A stretch of DNA of 64,000 bases from Dyadobacter tibetensis Y620-1 (GTDB lineage Bacteria; Bacteroidota; Bacteroidia; Cytophagales; Spirosomataceae). Positions 42,261 to 51,393 of this stretch are shown here, piece after piece. A program made the position numbers and the translations under genes. The notes beneath the pieces are model-generated. The model was not told where the DNA came from. It did no database searches and worked only from the letters and a program-made list of their open reading frames with translations. The stretch covers positions 124,001-188,000 of the forward strand of contig NZ_AZQN01000007.1 of assembly GCF_000566685.1 (NCBI RefSeq), written 5' to 3'. Positions within the stretch are counted from its first letter, which is position 1, and every line of letters begins with the position of its first letter.

Positions 42261-42572
42261 TTATAGCTGTTCTTTAATTTCCACTAAAAATTTCCGCACC
42301 CGTACTAATCTTTGTACCAGGAGCTCGGCCTCTTCTTTCCTTCGGAGCTGCTCTCTTGCTCCTTTAATCGTCCTGCCTTGCTTTTCTTTTTGGTGCATAA
42401 TTTTCCTGATCACCTCTATATCCTGCTCGGTGTATCGTCTTCTATTCCGTGAATCCCTTTTGGGAGCCAATTGAGGGAATTTTTTTTCCCAAAAACGAAG
42501 TGCTGAAGCCTCGCAGCCTACTAGCTCAGCTACCTCGTTGGTATCGTAATATAATTTCTGATGCTTTTCCAT
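42261..42572 (-). CDS. MerR family transcriptional regulator
   Basis: A ~103-residue regulator with an N-terminal winged helix (YYDTNEVAELVGCEASALRF and RFWEKKFPQL) followed by the basic RNRRRYTEQDIEVIRKI stretch and a coiled-coil end. The start at 42572 gives MEKHQKLYYDTNEVAEL; a longer form up to 42614 would add 14 atypical residues. Convergent with the phosphodiesterase gene, 3 bp apart. Confidence 0.88.
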   Translation of the reverse strand: MEKHQKLYYDTNEVAELVGCEASALRFWEKKFPQLAPKRDSRNRRRYTEQDIEVIRKIMHQKEKQGRTIKGAREQLRRKEEAELLVQRLVRVRKFLVEIKEQL

Positions 42573-42789
42573 AGTATATAAGGCAAAAATATAAAATGCC
42601 TGATTAAGACCCAATTGGAGGCGCAGATTCCCGCTGATTACCTAATAATACTGATCTAATAATTAAGACTTTTTTTGTTAAACTTCTGATTATTAGAGAT
42701 ATAACACTTTTAGTCTACATCCAGAACCCTCTTAAGTTATTCTGGCACGATAATTTTAAACATAAAAGTAGGATTAAATCAACAGCGTT

Positions 42790-43032
42790 ATGGACATGAT
42801 CATATTATTAAAAGCCTTAGGCAATTTATTTTTTGCAGGCATTTTACTTTTTGCTATTTGTTTCTGGGGTGTTTTCTGCGGGGTTATCTATACCTTAGGA
42901 ATGTTTGTGAAGGAGCAGCTAAGCTCCAATATCTCTAAATCGAGGGGATTAAAACATAAAGCTACTCCTTCAAGTTGGAAGGCCCCCTGGAAGGCCGCAT
43001 GGAAGGCTGAGTCTGCCGGACGCTCCCTGTAA
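42790..43032 (+). CDS. Small membrane protein
   Basis: An 80-residue protein: one or two membrane helices at residues ~5-40 (LFFAGILLFAICFWGVFCGV), then a basic tail that repeats the unit WKAPWKAAWKAE. No family recognised. It stands alone in front of the convergent receiver gene. Confidence 0.5.
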   Translation: MDMIILLKALGNLFFAGILLFAICFWGVFCGVIYTLGMFVKEQLSSNISKSRGLKHKATPSSWKAPWKAAWKAESAGRSL

Positions 43033-43077
43033 GCCCTTAATTCTGTTTAGGGATTTTCTATCTCATTTCTACTGATG

Positions 43078-43545
43078 TTAAGAAATCAGTTTTTGGCGGA
43101 GTAAAAATTCTAACTGCTCATTGACCTCCGTCAGGGTATCTATCAATCCCCTGTTTTTTTCTCTTAAACTAAAGATTTCGTAAGCATTTTTAATTACGAT
43201 CTTCATCTGATCCTCATCCCAGGGTTTGTTGATATAGTAATAGATATGTCCTTTGTTGACTGCGTCTATTACAGCATTGACATCCGTATAGCCTGTCAAA
43301 AGTATTCTAATAGGGTCGGAATACTTTTTAAGAACTTCAATTAGAAAATCTACACCCGTCATCTCAGGCATTCTTTGATCGGTGATGATGACGTGAACGG
43401 TTTCCTTTGCCAAAATTTCCAGGCCTTCCGCTCCAGAGGTAGCGATCATCACGTTAAATTCCCTCCGGAATGCGGCTTTGAACGAATTGAGGTTGTTAAG
43501 CTCATCATCTACATAAAGTACGTTTACCTTTTCTGAACTATCCAT
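43078..43545 (-). CDS. Response regulator (receiver domain)
   Basis: A 155-residue receiver: VLYVDDELNNL acidic pair near residue 10, phospho-acceptor Asp56 in ITDQRMPEMTG and Lys in NKPWDEDQ near 106, plus a short C-terminal tail. It has no output domain. The receiver is very similar to the one at 48935-50035 (same DQRMP, LTGxTD and KPWD blocks). It is divergent from the five-gene operon and probably belongs to it. Confidence 0.87.
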   Translation of the reverse strand: MDSSEKVNVLYVDDELNNLNSFKAAFRREFNVMIATSGAEGLEILAKETVHVIITDQRMPEMTGVDFLIEVLKKYSDPIRILLTGYTDVNAVIDAVNKGHIYYYINKPWDEDQMKIVIKNAYEIFSLREKNRGLIDTLTEVNEQLEFLLRQKLIS

Positions 43546-43840
43546 ATATGATTTAAAGGAGAAGCAATGAATAAAAAAACAAATTAATGAAGTTTGTTTG
43601 AATAAAATTCTATTGTGACATAATTTTAAGGATTAAATGTTAATTTCGACGGTCATTCTAATTCCTAAGTTTGAGATCAACGAAGATGTATAATGGGAAC
43701 TTTTGTCTGTGCACCTGAGTAGCCTGTATAATTGGTTGAAAATAATGAAGAATTTCTCAGACCCAACTTATCGGTCCATGAAAATTAGACCCTTATAATA
43801 TGAAAAGCTATCAATATTAAGAACTTCGTGCAACCCTACA

Positions 43841-46081
43841 ATGCAATTAAATAAAAATCCGGATTATCTTCCGCAACTATTTCCCCATCACCAGGGACGG
43901 GATAGTAAGGAATTCTGGTTACTCAACGACCAACAAGAGTTAAATTTTCTCGATCTATTCGAAAACCAGAAAAAGGAACTCTTCAAAATTAAGAATCCAA
44001 AACGTCGATTCACGGCTCAACAACTCGACGAGCTCTATATGGATTGGGCCAGCCGCTGCGATGTGAACAGGGAGGGTACCTGGGTATACTATCCCTGGTC
44101 TCGGCGCATGCTCAGGATATTGGACGAAGCCGAATTCATCCAGCTCAGAACGAGTCGTAACCAACATAAGATCACCGCCTCTGAACAATCTGTACTCAAG
44201 GAAAAAACCATCGGAATCATCGGCTTGTCGGTAGGAAATGCTGTAGCCATGACGCTGGCCATTGAGCGGATCGGAGGGCATTTAAAACTCGCAGATTTTG
44301 ACGAACTCGAACTTAGCAATCTCAATCGAATCAGAACAGGATTGCATCACTTAGGTTTGAACAAGGCAATTGTTACCGCACGGGAAATCGCAGAAATAGA
44401 CCCCTACCTGAAGGTAACCTGTTATACTGAAGGAATTACTGCCTCGAATATCGATACTTTCCTGGGAGGAGATGATCCTATTGATTTGCTGATTGACGAG
44501 TGCGACGATTTGCAAGTGAAAATTCTTGCCCGCCTGAAAGCCAAAGCATATAGGCTCCCGTTAGTTATGGAGACCAGTGATCGGGGCATGCTGGATATAG
44601 AACGATTCGACCTGGATCCTGCCCTGGCCATATTCCATGGTAAGTTAGCAGACCTTTCTGATTCTTTTTTAAGGGAAGTGCCTGCCGAACATAAGATGGC
44701 CTTGATCATGCGGATTATCGATGCTCCCAATACTTCTGCACGGGGACGTGCCTCATTAATCGAACTGGGACAAACCATTGGCACCTGGCCTCAACTGGCC
44801 AGCGCAGTAGCTATGGGAGGAGGGGTGGTAGCCGATATCAGCCGCAAAATACTTCTGAATCAACACAGTACTTCCGGTAGATTTTATGTCGATCTAGATG
44901 AAATTTTGCCTGATAAAGCAGCCCGTAGGAAAAAATCGAACCCTGAGGAAGATTTCCCTCAGCATTCCACCCAAGTCGTCCCTACAGGTCAGGACGGCGC
45001 AATTAACCTCGATAAAAGCATAGCACTGAGTGCTGAAGAGGTAGCAAATCTTACCACCGGCCTTATCGGCCTTCCCCAGCAGGTAACCGGCTTAAATTAT
45101 CATTGGTATTGGGATGGGAAACACTTACACCTGATTATTGACCCAGGCCAAAACAATAATTTCGCCCATTTCCATAATCTACCGGGAAAAATTTTGCTGG
45201 GCATAACCATGCACTCCCTGCAGCAAAAGGCGCTACAAAGAGGTTTGATGCTTACCACCCTCGACAGTCATGAAGATAACAGAGGCTTAATACATCATAC
45301 CGTAGGTTTTAGCCGGAGCTCGAATGAGTTGACTGTGGACATCGAAATAAATAGACGTCGGACTTATTTCTTAGATAGCCTTCCCGCTTTACTATCTGCC
45401 AATCCAGTTGTTCCTCTGGGCTCTTATGTACTACCGGGATCCCCAGCTCTTTCTATCACCTGGATTACCGATCCGCAGGCCAAAGCGGCCATGGATCGGG
45501 CCTTAGGCAGGATGCGGGCCTTAATGATTTTGAACCCTCATGGACATTCTGATTTTTTTGCGCGCGCAATCATCACAGAAAAAGAAGGATTACCTAAATT
45601 TCCTGGTTTTGAATTCGACGAAAAAGCGCTTACAGCCTTTTCTATGATAGCTGATTACAAATCGGCAGCGGTACTGAAGTCAATCAATGGTGGCGAACTC
45701 TTTACAGGGATATTCACACAAGCCTATCAGTGTAAACTAGCCTACTTGCAGGTCGACCTACCTGATGATCCAGGACGCCTGGGCAGCATGTTGGTTGATC
45801 TGTTCCATGCGGCTTCAGACCTGGGGCTAACCGTGGAGCCCTTATGCTTCCCTACTACCCTGTCTAACCGGTCGGGTACCATGCCCGAAGGTATGGACTC
45901 CTTAGAACAAGACCGATTGATACAAATTCACCTGGATTTCTGTAAAGAAGCTTCCATGGAATTATCATTTGACCAATCGCTGTTTATCCGTATTGCCTAT
46001 AGCCATGAGGAAACCGGTGGTCAACGACAGCTTCAGAAGCTAAATTTCGTCATTGATACGACTAACCCAACACATGAATGA
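43841..46081 (+). CDS. ThiF/E1-like plus nitroreductase-like protein (Rv1355c type)
   Basis: A 746-residue two-part enzyme. Residues ~115-350 are a ThiF/E1-like adenylating domain: GIIGLSVGNAVAM nucleotide loop at 125-137, FDELELSNLNR near 155, DLLIDECDD near 215, and the late conserved METSDRGMLDIERFD. I see no obvious catalytic cysteine for thioester formation. Residues ~390-740 resemble a flavin nitroreductase (NLTTGLIGLPQQ, SMIADYKSAAVLKSI). The gene overlaps the acyltransferase gene by 4 bp. The combined activity is unknown; adenylation and redox modification of a small molecule are inferred. Confidence 0.7.
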   Translation: MQLNKNPDYLPQLFPHHQGRDSKEFWLLNDQQELNFLDLFENQKKELFKIKNPKRRFTAQQLDELYMDWASRCDVNREGTWVYYPWSRRMLRILDEAEFIQLRTSRNQHKITASEQSVLKEKTIGIIGLSVGNAVAMTLAIERIGGHLKLADFDELELSNLNRIRTGLHHLGLNKAIVTAREIAEIDPYLKVTCYTEGITASNIDTFLGGDDPIDLLIDECDDLQVKILARLKAKAYRLPLVMETSDRGMLDIERFDLDPALAIFHGKLADLSDSFLREVPAEHKMALIMRIIDAPNTSARGRASLIELGQTIGTWPQLASAVAMGGGVVADISRKILLNQHSTSGRFYVDLDEILPDKAARRKKSNPEEDFPQHSTQVVPTGQDGAINLDKSIALSAEEVANLTTGLIGLPQQVTGLNYHWYWDGKHLHLIIDPGQNNNFAHFHNLPGKILLGITMHSLQQKALQRGLMLTTLDSHEDNRGLIHHTVGFSRSSNELTVDIEINRRRTYFLDSLPALLSANPVVPLGSYVLPGSPALSITWITDPQAKAAMDRALGRMRALMILNPHGHSDFFARAIITEKEGLPKFPGFEFDEKALTAFSMIADYKSAAVLKSINGGELFTGIFTQAYQCKLAYLQVDLPDDPGRLGSMLVDLFHAASDLGLTVEPLCFPTTLSNRSGTMPEGMDSLEQDRLIQIHLDFCKEASMELSFDQSLFIRIAYSHEETGGQRQLQKLNFVIDTTNPTHE

Positions 46082-46767
46082 GAGCCAGAATTAGAGCATA
46101 CAAAGCCCCCGACGATGTTGATACAAGCCTTCGCTACGTAGACGGACACCGTAAGGTGCTAGAGTCCTATGGGGTGAAGCAGGTCTCCTCTGCCAATATA
46201 GAATGGCTGCACGATCCCGAAACCTATGTGATCATAGTGGAGTCAGAAGAAGGAGATAAAATCTATGGAGGTGGGCGACTTCAACTTCGTAGCCCTGGAA
46301 TGAAGTTGCCTATGGAACACGGTATTGCAAAGATCGACAATAGCATTTACGACTATGTAGATCGTTTTGGTGATTGCAGAATAGCGGAATTTTGCGGATT
46401 ATTTAACTCAAAGGAGGTAGCAGGATATGGAATTGGAAGCATTATTTTAGGACGTATTGGCGTGGCCATTTCGACTCAGATAAATCTTAAATACCTACTT
46501 GCCCTTTGCTCTCCCCCCACACTCCGAAATTGTACCCGGATTGGATTCGAAATTATTCGTGAGCTCGGCAACAACGGCACATTCTATTATCCAAAAGAAG
46601 GATTGGTTGCCACGGCCATCATTGTAAAGGATGTAAATCAAATTCCCCTTGCCAAAGATGATGAGAAAGATCGGATATTTGATTTACGGCAGAATCCACA
46701 GCAACTTACCAGTGAGAAAGGCCCTAAAGGCGAGATGATTATACAATACGACACCCTTATTGAATAA
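46078..46767 (+). CDS. GNAT-like N-acyltransferase / autoinducer synthase-like
   Basis: A 229-residue protein without signal peptide. Its centre (EEGDKIYGGGRLQLRSPGMK, RIAEFCGLFNSKEVAG, YGIGSIILGRIGVAISTQIN, YLLALCSPPTLRNCTRIGF) resembles N-acyl amino acid synthases and LuxI-like acyltransferases in order of motifs. Which acyl and acceptor it uses is unknown. Start ATG overlaps the end of the E1-like gene (ATGA), so the two are coupled. The kinase gene starts 1 bp after its stop. Confidence 0.55.
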   Translation: MRARIRAYKAPDDVDTSLRYVDGHRKVLESYGVKQVSSANIEWLHDPETYVIIVESEEGDKIYGGGRLQLRSPGMKLPMEHGIAKIDNSIYDYVDRFGDCRIAEFCGLFNSKEVAGYGIGSIILGRIGVAISTQINLKYLLALCSPPTLRNCTRIGFEIIRELGNNGTFYYPKEGLVATAIIVKDVNQIPLAKDDEKDRIFDLRQNPQQLTSEKGPKGEMIIQYDTLIE

Positions 46768-46773
46768 GTGTAT

Positions 46774-48942
46774 ATGAAATTAATATTTACCTGGGCTTTT
46801 CTTATTATCGGCATAATCTGCCAGGCTGAGACTGAGCCTATTCGCTTTACAGGAGGATCCCAGATTATTGGTAAAAACTTAGAAATATTTGAGGATACAT
46901 CTGGCAAATTAACGATCAAGGAGATTCGTGAGCAGAACAATTTCATTAAAAACAATGAAGATGCTGCCAATATGGGACAAAGTGAATCGGCTTACTGGAT
47001 ACGATTCACAATAGACAATCTTACCCCCAACTCCGATTTATTTCTGGAACTGGCCTATCCGCTCATTCATCGTTGTGAATTATATTATTTCGCTGGGAAA
47101 GCCGCAATAGCACATAAATATTCCGAATACGACACCTTTGACAGCCGGGATGTCAAGCATCAGAATCTAATATTTCATCTTACCGTTCAGCCTAATGCCC
47201 AGCGGGAATACTATCTAAAAATAACAGGGGAAAGCCAGGTGATTCTGCCTTTGATTATTCATGATCAAAAGCATTTGTTCGAGTCCTCCTTATTCGCAGA
47301 AACCATTAATGGAATTTATGCGGGAATCATTCTGGTGATGATCTTATATAATTTATTTATCTATTTCTCTACCCGCGAGAAAAGCTACCTGTATTATGTA
47401 CTCTATATATTATTTATAGGCTTGGCGCAAACTACCCTTTCTGGCTATGCCTATAAATATTTATGGCCATCCTACCCTGGCTTTAATTCAAATGCAGTAA
47501 TCTGGTTTTCAGTAATCTCTGGAGTTTTTGCAGTATTTTTCTTTAAAAACTTCTTACAGGTAAAAGAAAAACTTCCAATAGGCATTCTGCTGTTAAACAT
47601 TATGCTGACTCTTTATGTATTAACTGGATTGCTCAATGTCTTTGGTTATAAAGCCCTGAGCTTTAGAGGCGTGGACATATCGGGGGGGTATGCCGCATTG
47701 GCAACGACCTTTGTAGCCATAAAAATTGCCATGCAGGATTACCGTCCGGCCAAGTTTTTCCTGGCGGCCTGGTCCATCTTCTTATTGGGTCTGATATTGC
47801 TGGTTCTACGTAACATCAATATTTTGCCCTATAATATGTTCACGACCTATACCATGCAAACGGGTACCATATTTGAAGTGATACTGCTTTCCTTTGCCCT
47901 TGCTGACAAAATTAACATTCTCAAAAAAGAACGGGAAGCTTCCCAGGAACGAGCACTATTGATCAGTAAGGAAAATGAAAGAATTATTAAAGAACAAAAT
48001 ATTTCTTTGGAAGGCAAAGTACTGCAACGAACCAAAGAATTAAGCAAGACCAATGAAGAATTACAAAACACACTCAATCAACTGAAAGACGCACAGAGCC
48101 AGATCATAGAATCCGAAAAAATGGCCTCTCTTGGTCAGCTTACTGCTGGAATAGCCCATGAAATCAATAACCCGATCAACTTTGTCAGCTCCAATGTCCG
48201 ACCATTGCGTCGGGATATTGATGATATTTTAGAAATGCTGGATGCCTATGGTGGCCTCGAAGAGTTTGAGTCTCAGGATATATTCAATAATAAGGTCGCA
48301 CAGATAAGACGGTTAAAAAAGGATCTAGATATAGATTATCTAAAATCGGAACTGGATATGCTGCTTACAGGCATGGAAGATGGAGCCAAGAGAACAGTCG
48401 AAATTGTTAAAGGTTTGAAGATATTCTCCAGGGTAGACGAATATGATCTGAACCTGGTAGATATCAATGAAGGGATGGAATCTACCTTGGTTATCTTGAA
48501 CTATCAGATAGGAAGTGAAATCACCCTTGAGAAGGACTTAGGGGAGATTTCTAAGGTAGAATGTTATGGTGGAAAGATCAACCAGTGCTTTATGAATATT
48601 CTCAGCAACTCAATTTATGCACTAAAGAACGATCCCGACCCCGCTAAGAAGCCCCTCTTATCGGTAAAAACCTGGCAGGTAGATGAGGATCATGTGGCCA
48701 TATCCCTTAAGGATAATGGAACGGGTATTCCGCCGGAGGTTAAAAGTAAAATATTTGATCCATTTTTTACCACCAAACAGATAGGTGAAGGTACCGGATT
48801 AGGTCTTTCTATTGTGTTTAAAATTATTGAGGTTCATAATGGAACCTTACAGGTAAATTCTGAAGTTGGGGAAGGAACAGAATTTTTAATTACATTACCG
48901 GTACTAAAGAAAAAAAATACCAATTTGCATAACAATGAATGA
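46774..48942 (+). CDS. 7TMR-DISM sensor histidine kinase
   Basis: A ~722-residue kinase: signal peptide, a periplasmic 7TMR-DISMED2-type domain (residues ~25-175), seven membrane helices (~185-390), a coiled coil, the H-box [15 protein letters not shown] with His464 (numbered from the GTG at 46768), and the ATPase domain (NCFMNILSN and DNGTGIPP blocks). The periplasmic domain senses small molecules or sugars. ATG 46774 or GTG 46768 may be used. The gene overlaps the next by 8 bp. Confidence 0.9.
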   Translation: MKLIFTWAFLIIGIICQAETEPIRFTGGSQIIGKNLEIFEDTSGKLTIKEIREQNNFIKNNEDAANMGQSESAYWIRFTIDNLTPNSDLFLELAYPLIHRCELYYFAGKAAIAHKYSEYDTFDSRDVKHQNLIFHLTVQPNAQREYYLKITGESQVILPLIIHDQKHLFESSLFAETINGIYAGIILVMILYNLFIYFSTREKSYLYYVLYILFIGLAQTTLSGYAYKYLWPSYPGFNSNAVIWFSVISGVFAVFFFKNFLQVKEKLPIGILLLNIMLTLYVLTGLLNVFGYKALSFRGVDISGGYAALATTFVAIKIAMQDYRPAKFFLAAWSIFLLGLILLVLRNINILPYNMFTTYTMQTGTIFEVILLSFALADKINILKKEREASQERALLISKENERIIKEQNISLEGKVLQRTKELSKTNEELQNTLNQLKDAQSQIIESEKMASLGQLTAGIAHEINNPINFVSSNVRPLRRDIDDILEMLDAYGGLEEFESQDIFNNKVAQIRRLKKDLDIDYLKSELDMLLTGMEDGAKRTVEIVKGLKIFSRVDEYDLNLVDINEGMESTLVILNYQIGSEITLEKDLGEISKVECYGGKINQCFMNILSNSIYALKNDPDPAKKPLLSVKTWQVDEDHVAISLKDNGTGIPPEVKSKIFDPFFTTKQIGEGTGLGLSIVFKIIEVHNGTLQVNSEVGEGTEFLITLPVLKKKNTNLHNNE

Positions 48943-50035
48943 CAGCAAGATAAGGTTACTGTATATCGACGACGAAGAACATAATCTGCATTCTTTCAAA
49001 GCCAGCTTTCGAAAGCAGTATGATATATTCACTACAGTTTCTGTGGCTGAGGCTCAGGAATTGCTGGAAAATCATGTCTTCCATGTCGTGCTGGCCGATC
49101 AGAGAATGCCTGTCATGACCGGGGTTCAGTTTTTCGAAAAAATCCGCGATAAACATCCGGAAGTCATTCGCATCTTAATTACAGGACATACCGATATTTC
49201 TGCCGCCATTGATGCTATTAATAAAGGGGAAGTTTTTCGTTTTATAGATAAACCCTGGGACTATAAATATGTGGAGAACGCTATAACCCATGCCTACGAA
49301 ATTTATAAAACAAGAGAAGATCTTAAACAAAGAAATCTAGAACTGGAAAAAGCCAATGAAGAGCTCGACAAATTTGTTTACAGCGCCTCACATGATCTCA
49401 GGGCGCCGCTAATGTCTATACTAGGAATTGTAAACTTAGCGCTAATCGAAGAGGACCTAAGCTCCCAAAATGAATATTTAGAATTAATTCGTCAGTCTGT
49501 CAAAAAATTAGATACATTTGTTATCAATATTATTGATTATTATAAAAATGCTCGTGGGGTACCCATTATAGGAAAGATCAATTTTGATGAATTAGTAACG
49601 GATGTATTAGCCACGATACAATATTTACCTGAAAGAGAACGTGTAGAATTTATTACGAATATAGAGCAAGACGGGCCATTTTACTCAGACGCTATGAAGC
49701 TCCGGATCATCTTTAACAACCTGATCAACAATGCAATCAAATTCCAGGATCAGAAAAAGACGAACCAAACCGTTAAATTAGAAGTTAAATGTGAGGCGGA
49801 TGGAGCCAGAATAAAGATTGAAGACAATGGTATTGGTATATCCGACGAGGATAGAGTCAATATTTTTAAAATGTTTTATAGAGCGGGCGCCATAAAGAGC
49901 GGTTCGGGTATTGGATTATACATCGTGCAAGAAGCAATCAATAAATTAGAGGGTCGGATTGAAACCAAGTCGACTGTAGGTGAGGGAAGTGTTTTTGAGG
50001 TATTCATTCCTTGTATAACCAATGCTAAGGACTAG
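48935..50035 (+). CDS. Hybrid receiver-histidine kinase
   Basis: A 366-residue protein with a receiver first (Asp55 in LADQRMPVMTG, Lys near 105 in DKPWDYKY) and a kinase second: dimerisation helix with His153 (FVYSASHDLRAPLMS) and ATPase motifs NNLINNAIKFQD, DNGIGISDED and SGIGLYIVQ. The receiver-first order suggests it is a relay taking phosphate from the 7TMR-DISM kinase. It is soluble and has no membrane segment. Confidence 0.9.
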   Translation: MNDSKIRLLYIDDEEHNLHSFKASFRKQYDIFTTVSVAEAQELLENHVFHVVLADQRMPVMTGVQFFEKIRDKHPEVIRILITGHTDISAAIDAINKGEVFRFIDKPWDYKYVENAITHAYEIYKTREDLKQRNLELEKANEELDKFVYSASHDLRAPLMSILGIVNLALIEEDLSSQNEYLELIRQSVKKLDTFVINIIDYYKNARGVPIIGKINFDELVTDVLATIQYLPERERVEFITNIEQDGPFYSDAMKLRIIFNNLINNAIKFQDQKKTNQTVKLEVKCEADGARIKIEDNGIGISDEDRVNIFKMFYRAGAIKSGSGIGLYIVQEAINKLEGRIETKSTVGEGSVFEVFIPCITNAKD

Positions 50036-50038
50036 TCC

Positions 50039-50443
50039 ATGAGAATTTCTACAAATTTTATATTGATCGACGATAGCTCGTTTGACTTGTTCATTTATGA
50101 AAAGCTTCTAATTAAATGCGGAATTGCCAGTACAGTACGAAAGTATTTTTCTGCAAAAGATGCCCATAGATGGTTAAGAGAAAATGGACCGACTCTCCCG
50201 GAGACCGTGATTTTGCTGGACCTGCAAATGCCCGATATGAATGGTTTCGAATTCATTGAGGCCTATCATCTCCTGGACGACTCCATCAAAAGTAAGGTAG
50301 ATATTTTTATGCTCTCATCTACCATCGATAGCAGAGATATTGAAAGGGTAAAATCGAATCCTTACATTCTCGATTTACTTTCAAAGCCATTGGATATAGA
50401 AATTCTTCACGACAAATTAGTCGCTTTGAAACTCAAAGATTAA
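50039..50443 (+). CDS. Response regulator (receiver only)
   Basis: A 134-residue receiver: FILIDDSSFDLF acidic pair near residue 10, phospho-acceptor Asp61 in LLDLQMPDMNG and Lys in LLSKPLDI near 120. It lacks a DNA-binding domain, so its output is probably protein-protein contact. Last gene of the operon, 3 bp after the hybrid kinase. Confidence 0.85.
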   Translation: MRISTNFILIDDSSFDLFIYEKLLIKCGIASTVRKYFSAKDAHRWLRENGPTLPETVILLDLQMPDMNGFEFIEAYHLLDDSIKSKVDIFMLSSTIDSRDIERVKSNPYILDLLSKPLDIEILHDKLVALKLKD

Positions 50444-50500
50444 ATTCCGGAATCATTTCCCGTATCTTATAATTTTACGAACAATTAATCGTCTCCGAAC

Positions 50501-50644
50501 ATGTTTTTTGCCCTATTTAATTTAGTAAAAGGCCGTTTTTCTAAAACGGCGATAGAAGAAGCGAAATCCAGCAAAAAAAAGATTACCCGCCAGGAAGCCC
50601 TTCAGCAGATGCGCAACCTCGCCCGGAAGTCCACAAATGATTAA
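50501..50644 (+). CDS. Small basic protein
   Basis: 47 codons, MFFALFNLVKGRFSKTAIEE and KKITRQEALQQMRNLARK, ending just before the convergent araD end at 50654. It has a hydrophobic start and a basic tail. No known family; it could be a short unstudied protein or chance. Confidence 0.35.
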   Translation: MFFALFNLVKGRFSKTAIEEAKSSKKKITRQEALQQMRNLARKSTND

Positions 50645-50653
50645 AAGCCTTCC

Positions 50654-51358
50654 CTAACAGCCCTGGCCGTAATAGGCATCTTTTCCATGTTTCCGAAAAT
50701 AATGCTTATTGATCAGCGCTTGCTTGATGGTTGTACTTTCTGGATTGATTTGCAGAGTAAGAAACGCCATTTTTGCGATTTCCTCCAGAACAACGGCATT
50801 ATAAATGGCCTTGGCCGGATCCTTTCCCCAGCTGAATGGCCCATGACAGGCTACCAAAATCATTTCAATCTCTTGGTAGCTAAGGCCTTCTTCTCCCATT
50901 TTATGAATAATCTGATACCCTGTTTCCAGCTCATAATCTCCTTGTATGGCTGCATCGGTCATCACTTCAGTAACAGGAATGGCCTGTACCAAATGATCGG
51001 CATGGGTAGTCCCCAAGTTAGGGATCGCCTTCTGCGCCTGAGCCCAGGCCACGGCATAGGTGGAATGGGTATGGCAGACGCCCCCGATTTCCGGAAAATG
51101 CTTATACAGTAATGTATGGGTCTTAGTGTCTGAAGAAGGCCTCATCCCCCCTTCCAACACCTGATTGTCCAAATCCACCAGTACTATATCGGCTACGGTC
51201 AATTGATGGTACGGAACTCCACTGGGCTTAATGGCCACAACACCAGCTTCACGGTCGATGCCGCTCACATTTCCGAAGGTAACCTTAGCCAGGCGCTCCC
51301 TGGCTATCTCCATATTAGCCTCGTAGACCGCTTCTCTTAGATATTTGAACCCTGACAT
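50654..51358 (-). CDS. araD: L-ribulose-5-phosphate 4-epimerase
   Basis: A 234-residue class II aldolase-like epimerase converting L-ribulose 5-phosphate to D-xylulose 5-phosphate. Substrate and zinc motifs are GNVSGIDR near residue 29, KPSGVPYHQL near 44, HTHSTYAVAWAQ (zinc histidines near 97) and HGPFSWG near 172. It is the second gene after araB (34 bp gap), in one transcript. Confidence 0.94.
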   Translation of the reverse strand: MSGFKYLREAVYEANMEIARERLAKVTFGNVSGIDREAGVVAIKPSGVPYHQLTVADIVLVDLDNQVLEGGMRPSSDTKTHTLLYKHFPEIGGVCHTHSTYAVAWAQAQKAIPNLGTTHADHLVQAIPVTEVMTDAAIQGDYELETGYQIIHKMGEEGLSYQEIEMILVACHGPFSWGKDPAKAIYNAVVLEEIAKMAFLTLQINPESTTIKQALINKHYFRKHGKDAYYGQGC

Positions 51359-51393
51359 ATCTTATTTTATAAACTTTAAAGTATCTTGAATAT

